NCBI GenBank assembly: GCA_029582265.1 | Contig: JAQQFT010000023.1 | Span: 1,327,071-1,391,070 of the forward strand | Direction: 5' to 3' | DNA length: 64,000 bases | Source of the DNA: Zoroaster sp. YZ-2022 | Taxonomy: Eukaryota; Echinodermata; Asteroidea; Forcipulatida; Zoroasteridae | In this document: positions 54,201-62,300 of the stretch, piece after piece | How the letters are laid out: every line of letters begins with the position of its first letter | How positions within the stretch are numbered: the first letter of the stretch is position 1 | Notes under the pieces: generated by a model | The model's database searches: none | Seen by the model: the letters and a program-made list of their open reading frames with translations, nothing else | Told to the model about the DNA's origin: nothing | Program-made: the position numbers and the translations under genes

Positions 54201-57200
54201 AGGCCGTTTAAGGTACGAAAAAAAATTCCAAATTCAAAAGTATGGTGTTTTTCTGAAAGGGGAGAACCTAAGCTTTAATTTAGATATAAAATTATCGGCC
54301 TCCCTTGAAAACTTTAAAAGTTATTCCCAACCATAGAAATCTTTTTTTTTGTAACACTGTATAGTGCTGTATTGTTTGCGGTGAAACCGCATGCAAGTTG
54401 ACGGTATTTTACAGAGGGCTAAGTGTCCATGGAGGCCGTTTAAGGCACGAATAAATTATCAAAATTCAAAAATATTGTGTTTTTCTGAAAGGGGAGAACC
54501 TAAGCTTTAATTTAGATATAAAATTATCGGCCTCCCTTGAAAACTTTAAAAGTTATTCCCAACCATAGAAATAATTTTTTTTGTAACACTGTATAGTGCT
54601 GTATTGTTTGCGGTGAAACCGCATGCAAGTTGACGGTATTTTACAGAGGGCTAAGTGTCCATGGAGGCCGTTTAAGGAACGAACAAATTATCCAAATTCA
54701 AAAGTATGGTGTTTTTCTGAAAGGGGAGAACCTATGCTTTAATTTATATATAAAATTATCGGCCTCCCTTGTAAACTTTAAAAGTTATTCCCAACCATAG
54801 AAATTTGTTTTGTAACACTGTATAGTGCTGTATTGTTTGCGGTGAAACCGCATGCAAGTTGACAGTATTTTTACAGAGGGCTAAGTGTCCATGGAGGCCG
54901 TTTAAGGTACGAAAAAATTATCAAATTCAAAAGTATGGTGTTTTTCTGAAAGGGAGAACCTAAGCTTTAATTTAGATATCAAAGTATCGGCCTCCCTTGA
55001 AAACTTTACAAGTTCTTCCCAACCATAGAAATGTATTTTTTGTAACACTGTATAGTGCTGTATTGTTTGCGGTGAAACCGCATGCAAGTTGACGGTATTT
55101 TACAGAGGGCTAAGTGTCCATGGAGGCCGTTTAAGGTACGAAAAAATTATCCAAATTCAAATGTATGGTGTTTTTCTGAAAGGGGAGAACCTAAGCTTTA
55201 ATTTAGATATAAAATTATCGGCCTCCCTTGAAAATTTTAAAGTTATTCCCAACCATAGAAATGTTTTTTTGTAACACTGTATAGTGCTGTATTGTTTGCG
55301 GTGAAACCGCATGCAAGTTGACGGTATTTTACAGAGGGCTAAGTGTCCATGGAGGCCGTTTAAGGAACGAAAAAAATTATCCAAATTCAAAAGTATGGTG
55401 TTTTTCTGAAAGGGGAGAACCTAAGCTTTAATTTAGATATAAAATTATCGGCCTCCCTTGAAAACTTTAAAAGTTATTCCCAACCATAGAAAATTTTTTT
55501 TTTGTAACACTGTATAGTGCTGTATTGTTTGCGGTGAAACCGCATGCAAGTTGACGGTATTTTACAGAGGGCTAAGTGTCCATGGAGGCCGTTTAAGGTA
55601 CGAAAAAATTATCCAAATTCAAAAGTATGGTGTTTTTCTGAAAGGGGAGAACCTAAGCTTTAATTTAGATATAAAATTATCGGCCTCCGTTGAAAACTTT
55701 AAAAGTTATTCCCAACCATAGAAATGTATTCGTTTGTAACACTGTATAGTGCGGTATTGTTTGCGGTGTAACCGCATGCAAGTTGACAGTATTTTACAGA
55801 GAGGGCTAAGTGTCCATGGAGGCCGTTTAAGGTACGAAATAATTATCCAAATTCAAATGTATGGTGTTTTTTCTGAAAGGGAGAACCTAAGCTTTAATTT
55901 AGATATAAAATTATCGGCCTCCCTTGAAAACTTTAAAAGTTATTCCCAACCATAGAAATCTTTTTTTTGTAACACTGTATAGTGCTGTAATGTTTGCGGT
56001 GAAACCGCATGCAAGTTGACGGTATTTTACAGAGGGCTAAGTGTCCATGGAGGCCGATTAAGGACCGAAAAAATTATCCAAATTCAAAAGTATGGTGTTT
56101 TTCTGAAATGGGAGAACCTAAGCTTTAATTTAGATATAAAATTATCGGCCTCCCTTGAAAACTTTAAAAGTTATTCCCAACCATAGAAATGATTTTTTTG
56201 TGTAACACTGTATAGTGCTGTATTGTTTGCGGTGAAACCGCATGCAAGTTGACGGTATTTTACAGAGGGCTAAGTGTCCATGGAGGCCGTTTAAGGTACG
56301 AAAAAAAATTCCAAATTCAAAAGTATGGTGTTTTTCTGAAAGGGGAGAACCTAAGCTTTAATTTAGATATAAAATTATCGGCCTCCCTTGAAAACTTTAA
56401 AAGTTATTCCCAACCATAGAAATGTATTTGTTTGTAAAACTGTATAGTGCTGTATTGTTTGCGGTGAAACCGCATGCAAGTTAACGGTATTTTACAGAGG
56501 GCTAAGTGTCCATGGAGGCCGTTTAAGGTACGAAAAAAATTTCCAAATTCAAAAGTATGGTGTTTTTCTGAAAGGGGAGAACCTAAGCTTTAATTTAGAT
56601 ATAAAATTATCGGCCTTCCTTGAAAACTTTAAAAGTTATTCCCAACCATAGAAATCTTTTTTTTGTAACACTGTATAGTGCTGTAATGTTTGCGGTGAAA
56701 CCGCATGCAAATTGACGGTATTTTACAGAGGGCTAAGTGTCCATGGAGGCCGTTTAAGGAACGAAAAATTATCCAAATTCAAAAGTATGGTGTTTTTCTG
56801 AAGGGAGAACCTAAGCTTTAATTTAGATATAAAATTATCGGCCTCTCCTTGAAAACTTTAAAGTTATTCCCAACCATAGAAATGTTTTTTTGTAACACTG
56901 TATAGTGCTGTATTGTTTGCGGTGAAACCGCATGCAAGTTGACAGTATTTTACAGAGGGCTAAAAGTGTCCATGGAGGCCGTTTAAGGTACGAAAAAATT
57001 ATCCAAATTCAAAAGTATGGTGTTTTTCTGAAAGGGAGAACCTAAGCTTTAATTTAGATATAAAATTATCGGCCTCCCTTGAAAACTTTAAAAGTTATTC
57101 CCAACCATAGAAATGTATTTTTTGTAACACTGTATAGTGCTGTATTGTTTGCGGTGAAACCGCATGCAAGTTGACGGTATTTTACAGAGGGCTAAGTGTC

Positions 57201-57482
57201 CATGGAGGCCGTTTAAGGAACGAAAAAATTATCCAAATTCAAAAGTATTGTGTTTTTCTGAAAGGGGAGAACCTAAGCTTTAATTTAGATATAAAATTAT
57301 CGCCCTTCCTTGAAAACTTTAAAAGTTATTCCCAACCATAGAAATAATTTTTTTTGTAACACTGTATAGTGCTGTATTGTTTGCGGTGAAACCGCATGCA
57401 AGTTGACGGTATTTTACAGAGGGCTAAGTGTCCATGGAGGCCGTTTAAGGTACGAAATAATTATCCAAATTCAAATGTATGG
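51223..57482 (+). repeat. Higher-order repeat, ten monomers, period ~2314 bp
   Basis: The diagnostic variant TCAAATGTATGG starts at 51223, 52844, 53538, 55157, 55853 and 57471. Steps alternate near 1620 (seven monomers) and 695 (three monomers), so every second occurrence is 2313-2315 bp apart. Three other rare variants repeat with the same offset: GATTAAGGACCGA at 53742 and 56056, GAAATGGGAG at 53791 and 56105, and the GATTTTTT-GTGTAAC tract form at 53877 and 56191, each 2314 bp apart. Earlier in block C the spacing of the first marker is less regular (about 7, 6, 4, 7 and 4 monomers from 44772 to 51223). Confidence 0.8.
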
Positions 57483-57589
57483 TGTTTTTCTGAAAGGGGA
57501 GAACCTAAGCTTTAATTTAGATATAAAATTATCGGCCTCCCTTGAAAACTTTTAAAGTTATTCCCAACCATAGAAATCTTTTTTTTGTA

Positions 57590-57599
57590 ACACTGTATA
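57590..57599 (+). repeat. Left 10-bp target-site duplication of the PLE
   Basis: ACACTGTATA ends the left satellite flank; the same ten bases restart the satellite at 59353-59362. The left half-monomer carries the CTTTTTTTTG tract form and the right half carries GTAATG and CATGGAAG. Those variants travel together in intact copies (near 60490, 61190, 61650 and 62340), so both halves come from one interrupted monomer. Confidence 0.8.
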
Positions 57600-57680
57600 A
57601 GTAAGACTAATTGCGGTGACACCATGTAAGAATCTCAATTGAGTAGTAATTAGTTCTGAAAAGAACTGGGGGTACAACTC

Positions 57681-57716
57681 GACGTTTCGATCAGTATGCT
57701 CTGATCGTCCTCAGGA
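57681..57716 (-). ncRNA. Hammerhead-ribozyme-like core in the PLE 3' region
   Basis: On the minus strand: CTGAGGA (57714-57708), then a perfect 7-bp hairpin CGATCAG-6 nt-CTGATCG (57707-57688), overlapping GAAAC (57688-57684). Hammerhead cores have CUGANGA, stem II, then GAAAC, and Penelope-like elements are known to carry such motifs. The fit is imperfect: if GAAAC is left unpaired, one C is bulged between CTGAGGA and stem II. I also could not find a convincing stem I, and stem III would be only about two pairs. It is probably a decayed or minimal motif. Confidence 0.45.
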
Positions 57717-57754
57717 GAATGCCGGACTCTTGAAACTGCTGCTGCTTAAGTAGG

Positions 57755-57802
57755 CTGCTGGAGGATCATCCCCTGCTGGAGGATCATCCCCTGCTGGAGG
57801 AT
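57755..57802. repeat. 18-bp minisatellite in the PLE 3' region
   Basis: CTGCTGGAGGATCATCCC at 57755-57772 is repeated exactly at 57773-57790 and again in part from 57791 (CTGCTGGAGGAT). About 2.7 copies. It may be slippage or a natural tandem element of this PLE family. Confidence 0.9.
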
Positions 57803-57934
57803 TAGTTCGTTGAGGCGCGCAGGCGGGAAACTGTGAGACTATGGGACTAGGATCCTAGGTGTAAGGGGAGAGGAGTGTGTGCTCACTGAACTGAATCAGT
57901 TGTTAACAAGCACAGGGGAAGGAGGGTGGTTGAC

Positions 57935-58459
57935 TTAGGATATAGGGGATCCCTCAGTCTGGGGTTGGTTATGGACTTTGGATATAGAAGATCCTTCAGT
58001 CTGTAGTATGGGTCGCCAAATGTCGCTGATGAAGAAACCGATGTCCTGTGGCACAGTGTCGTGTTTGACGATCTCGATGGCCTCTCTGATGCGTCTGGGG
58101 TGCCATGCGTCGATGGGTGTGATGAGTTGGGCTGCCTGCCAGTCGATTTGGTGGTCCTTGATGTGCGAGTGCTTGACGATGGCGGACTTCTCGAAATCTC
58201 CTCTGCGGCCGTGTGCTCGGTGTTCCTTCAATCTGATGGGGAGGTTGCGTTTTGTTTCCCCGATGTACACCTTACCGCACTCATGGGATCCGGTAGACTC
58301 CCGCTCTGTTGTTTGGGTCCGGTTTGTCCTTGTGGGTATGTAGAAGTCCTTGGAGTTTGCTGGGGCTGAGTGGAACACATCGATGCCTGCTTGTCGGAGG
58401 ATGCGTTGTAGTTTGTGAGACGTCGAACCTAGATAGGGAGACAAGCAGAGAGGGTTAGA
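57935..58459 (-). pseudogene. GIY-YIG endonuclease domain of the PLE, frameshifted
   Basis: The connector SPYLGSTSHKLQRIL, then the endonuclease: ECGKVYIGETKR (about residues 55-66 counted from 58444), RLKEHRAH (71-78, with the conserved arginine and glutamate-histidine) and RRIREAIEI (117-125, with the likely catalytic glutamate). Such domains nick target DNA for element insertion. Two compensating frame breaks are visible: near 58361-58366 and near 58281-58283. Between them the family-like text KDKPDPNNRAGVYRIP (the GIY half) lies in another frame. The region where an asparagine is usual reads VPQDIGF, so that residue seems lost. The open frame ends at 57935 after a short tail with two near-repeats of QTEGS. 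Antisense open frames over the same bases are shadows. Confidence 0.88.
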
Positions 58460-58467
58460 TCACTTAC
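58429..58467 (-). other. Intron-like 39-nt segment containing an in-frame TGA
   Basis: On the minus strand an AAG|GTAAGT donor is followed 39 nt later by a pyrimidine-rich TTGTCTCCCTATCTAG acceptor. 39 is a multiple of three, and removing it would delete the TGA (58462-58460) and keep frame. Some Penelope elements are known to contain introns. Against this, 39 nt is very short, and the segment includes the codons for SPYL, which resemble the conserved connector of the family, so a plain nonsense mutation in coding sequence is at least as likely. Confidence 0.3.
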
Positions 58468-59352
58468 CTTGCTTTTTGGAGTTTGGAACCGGCTTCGCTG
58501 TGCTGATCTTGTTAGGATTGTAACCGTTGCGTTTGAGGGTAGTTCGGATGTGCTGTAGTTCCTTGGGAAGGCTGTCCTTGTCACAAATGTTGTAGGCGCG
58601 TTGTACGAGCGTGCGGTTGACCGATGACTTGATGCTTGGATGATGGAAGGAGCTGGTTCAGGTACCGATCTGTGCGTGGGCTTTCTGTAGACGTTGTGGT
58701 GTAGGGAGCCGTCTGCGTTTCTGAAATCCCAACATCAAGGAACGCGATCTTGTCATCTTCTTCCGTTTCCATGGTGAACTTGATGCTCGGGTGTTGCTGG
58801 TTTAGATGTTGTAGAAAATCCTGGAGTGTGTCTCTGCCGTGTGGCCAAACCACAAAGGTGTCATCCACGTATCGGAGCCACAGCTTGGGTTGGAGGTCGG
58901 CGGTGTTGAGGGAAGAGTTTTCAAACTCTTCCATGAAAATGTCAGCAAGGACCGGGGATAAAGGAGATCCCATGGAGGTCCCAACTGTCTGCTCGTAGAA
59001 CTTGCCCTGAAACTGAAAACAACTTGAAGAGACACATGTTAGTAGCAAATCATGAATTTGGTCCGGGGTGAGTGATGTGCGATCATCAAGAGAAAGATCT
59101 TGTACGAGTCTGTCCTTCACCAGGAGGCATGTCTCTGTAGTTGGGACATTAGTGAATAGGGAGACAACATCAAAACTAACCAAGATGTCGCTGGGTTGAA
59201 GTGTGAGGCCCTGGGTGATCTCAACGAACTGACTGGAGTTGGACACATGGTGTTGAGTGAGACCCACCAAGGGTCGGAGGATCTTAGCTAAATGACGGGC
59301 TGTGTTGTACGTAGGTGAACCTCTGGAGGCGACAATAGGGCGGAGAGGAACC
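58463..59352 (-). pseudogene. Penelope-type reverse transcriptase, 5'-truncated and frameshifted
   Basis: An open frame of 257 codons (59354-58581) holds RT blocks in order: VPLRPIV at the start, SFDVVSLFTNVP (residues 60-71, first catalytic aspartate), GTSMGSPLSPVLADIF (125-140), the catalytic YVDD box (162-165) and FLDV (205-208). RTs of this family copy the element RNA at the nicked target. The N-terminal part before PLRPIV is absent, and the apparent start is a GTG lying across the satellite junction, so it is not a real start. After FLDV the frame breaks near 58722-58730, 58669-58672 and 58651-58655. Reading across the frames recovers family-like text such as RNADGSLHHNVYRKPTH, TDRYL and HHPSIKSSVNRTLVQRAYN. 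The last 63 or so codons run in the same frame as the endonuclease, separated only by a TGA at 58462-58460. Confidence 0.9.
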
Positions 59353-59362
59353 ACACTGTATA
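59353..59362 (+). repeat. Right 10-bp target-site duplication of the PLE
   Basis: ACACTGTATA, identical to 57590-57599, directly follows the truncated 5' end of the element and continues as normal satellite (GTGCTGTAATG). Confidence 0.8.
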
Positions 59363-62300
59363 GTGCTGTAATGTTTGCGGTGAAACCGCATGGAAGTTGA
59401 CGGTATTTTACAGAGGGCTAAGTGTCCATGGAGGCCGTTTAAGGTACGAAAAAATTATCCAAATTCAAAAGTATGGTGTTTTTCTGAAAGGGGAGAACCT
59501 AAGCTTTAATTTAGATATAAAATTATCGGCCTCCCTTGAAAACTTTAAAAGTTATTCCCAACCATAGAAATGTATTTTTTTGTAACACTGTATAGTGCTG
59601 TATTGTTTGCGGTGAAACCGCATGCAAGTTGACGGTATTTTAAAGAGGGCTAAGTGTCCATGGAGGCCGTTTAAGGTACGAAATAATTATCCAAATTCAA
59701 ATGTATGGTGTTTTTCTGAAAGGGGAGAACCTAAGCTTTAATTTAGATATAAAATTATCGCCCTTCCTTGAAAACTTTAAAAGTTATTCCCAACCATAGA
59801 AATGTATTTTTTTGTAAAACTGTATAGTGCTGTATTGTTTGCGGTGAAACCGCATGCAAGTTGACGGTATTTTAAAGAGGGTTAAGTGTCCATGGAGGCC
59901 GTTTAAGGTACGAAAACAAATTCCAAATTCAAAAGTATGGTGTTTTTCTGAAAGGGGAGAACGTACGCTTTAATTTAGATATAAAATGATCGGCCTCCCT
60001 TGAAAACTTTAAAAGTTATTCCCAACCCTAGAAATGTTTTTTTTAAACACTGTATAGTGCTGTATTGTTTGCGGTGAAACCGCATGGAAGTTGACGGTAT
60101 TTTACAGAGGGCTATGTCCATGGAGGCCGTTTAAGGAACGAAAAAATTATCCAAATTCAAAAGTATGGTGTTTTTCTGAAAGGAGAACCTAAGCTTTTGC
60201 TTTATTAGATATAAAATTATCGGCCTCCCTTGAAAACTTTAAAAGTTATTCCCAACCATAGAAATGTATTTTTTGTAAAACTGTATAGTGCTGTATTGTT
60301 TGCGGTGAAACCGCATGCAAGTTGACGGTATTTTAAAGAGGGCTAAGTGTCCATGGAGGCCGTTTAAGGTACGAAATAATTATCCAAATTCAAATGTATG
60401 GTGTTTTTCTGAAAGGGGAGAACCTAAGCTTGAATTTAGATATAAAATTATCGGCCTCCCTTGAAAACTTTAAAAGTTATTCCCAACCATAGAAATCTTT
60501 TTTTTGTAACACTGTATAGTGCTGTAATGTTTGCGGTGAAACCGCATGGAAGTTGACGGTATTTTACAGAGGGCTAAGTGTCCATGGAGGCCGTTTAAGG
60601 AACGAAAAAATTATCCAAATTCAAAAGTATGGTGTTTTTCTGAAAGGGGAGAACCTAAGCTTTAATTTAGATATAAAATTATCGGCCTCCCTTGAAAACT
60701 TTAAAAGTTATTCCCAACCATAGAAATGATTTTTTTTGTAACACTGTATAGTGCTGTATTGTTTGCGGTGAAACCGCATGCAAGTTGACGGTATTTTACA
60801 GAGGGCTAAGTGTCCATGGAGGCCGTTTAAGGTACGAAAAAATTATCCAAATTCAAAAGTATGGTGTTTTTCTGAAAGGGGAGAACCTAAGCTTTAATTT
60901 AGATATAAAATTATCGGCCTTCCTTGAAAACTTTAAAAGTTATTCCCAACCATAGAAATGTATTTTTTTGTAAAACTGTATAGTGCTGTATTGTTTGCGG
61001 TGAAACCGCATGCAAGTTGACGGTATTTTAAAGAGGGCTAAGTGTCCATGGAGGCCGTTTAAGGTACGAAAAAAAATTCCAAATTCAAAAGTATGGTGTT
61101 TTTCTGAAAGGGGAGAACCTAAGCTTTAATTTAGATATAAAATTATCGGCCTCCCTTGAAAACTTTAAAAGTTATTCCCAACCATAGAAATCTTTGTTTT
61201 TGTAACACTGTATAGTGCTGTAATGTTTGCGGTGAAACCGCATGGAAGTTGACGGTATTTTACAGAGGGCTAAGTGTCCATGGAGGCCGTTTAAGGTACG
61301 AAACAAAATTCCAAATTCAAAAGTATGGTGTTTTTCTGAAAGGGGAGAACGTAAGCTTTAATTTAGATATAAAATGATCGGCCTCCCTTGAAAACTTTAA
61401 AAGTTATTCCCAACCATAGAAATGTTTTTTTTGTAACACTGTATAGTGCTGTATTGTTTGCGGTGAAACCGCATGCAAGTTGACGGTATTTTACAGAGGG
61501 CTAAGTGTCCATGGAGGCCGTTTAAGGTACGTTAAAATTATCCAAATTCAAAAGTATGGTGTTTTTCTGAAAGGGGAGAACCTAAGCTTTAATTTAGATA
61601 TAAAATTATCGGCCTCCCTTGAAAACTTTAAAAGTTATTCCCAACCATAGAAATCTTTTTTTTTGTAACACTGTATAGTGCTGTAATGTTTGCGGTGAAA
61701 CCGCATGGAAGTTGACGGTATTTTACAGAGGGCTAAGTGTCCATGGAGGCCGTTTAAGGAACGAAAAAATTATCCAAATTCAAAAGTATGGTGTTTTTCT
61801 GAAAGGGGAGAACCTAAGCTTTAATTTAGATATAAAATGATCGGCCTCCCTTGAAAACTTTAAAAGTTATTCCCAACCCTAGAAATGTTTTTGTAACACT
61901 GTATAGTGTTGTAATGTTTGCGGTGAAACCGCATGCAAGTTGACAGGTATTTACAGAGGCTAAGTGTCGATGGAGGCCGTTTACAAAACGAAAAATTATC
62001 CAAATTCAAAAGTATGGTGTTTTCTGAAAGGGAGAACCTAAGCTTTAATTTAGATATACAATTATCGGCCTTCCTTGAAAACTTTAAAAGTTATTCCCAA
62101 CCATAGAAATGTATTTTTTGTAAAACTGTAGTGCTGTATTGTTTGCGGTGAAACCGCATGCAAGTTGACGGTATTTTAAAGAGGGCTAAGTGTACCGTGG
62201 AGGCCGTTTAAGGTACGAAATAATTATCCAAATTCAAATGTATGGTGTTTTCTGAAAGGGGAGATCCTAAGCTTTAATTTATATATAAAATTATCGGCCT

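Larger units (their letters stand above)
42986..57599 (+). repeat. Satellite array block C, forward monomers with higher-order structure
   Basis: About 63 forward copies of the ~231-bp unit. Monomer variants are more diverse than in block A: GGAACGAAAAAATTATCC versus GGTACGAAATAATTATCC, TTTTAAAGAGGG versus TTTTACAGAGGG, TCAAATGTATGG versus TCAAAAGTATGG, GTAATG versus GTATTG after GTGCT, and several forms of the T-tract (GTATTTTTTTG, CTTTTTTTTG, GATTTTTTTGTG, AATATTTTTGG). These variants recur in a fixed order. The last copy is cut at 57599 by the Penelope-like element. One copy (about 47970-48030) and another (about 53045-53110) are locally divergent. Confidence 0.97.
57633..57934 (-). other. 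3' untranslated region of the PLE
   Basis: About 300 bp between the endonuclease stop and the element end, with no open frame of note. It holds an 18-bp minisatellite (57755-57802) and a hammerhead-like hairpin (57681-57716). It shows no satellite similarity except at its extreme outer end, toward 57600. Confidence 0.6.
57600..59352 (-). mobile_element. Degenerate, 5'-truncated Penelope-like retroelement (GIY-YIG type)
   Basis: A 1753-bp non-satellite insertion, visibly higher in GC than its surroundings and coding on the minus strand. Order in its own sense: partial reverse transcriptase, thumb/connector, GIY-YIG endonuclease, 3' untranslated region. This is the architecture of endonuclease-bearing Penelope-like elements, which integrate by target-primed reverse transcription. 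The 5' end is missing: the coding sequence starts abruptly at the satellite junction, within the RT. The reading frame has at least five shifts and one TGA, so the copy cannot make an active protein. A 10-bp direct repeat flanks it. No long terminal repeat or poly-A tail is visible. The family assignment is from motifs, not from a database search. Confidence 0.92.

Noticed and set aside
57978..58369. Plus-strand open frames over the endonuclease region
   Set aside because: They are antisense to the GIY-YIG frame, which carries recognisable motifs; these frames carry none.
58750..59035. Plus- and minus-strand secondary open frames over the RT
   Set aside because: Shadows of the RT frame that contains YVDD and the other catalytic blocks.
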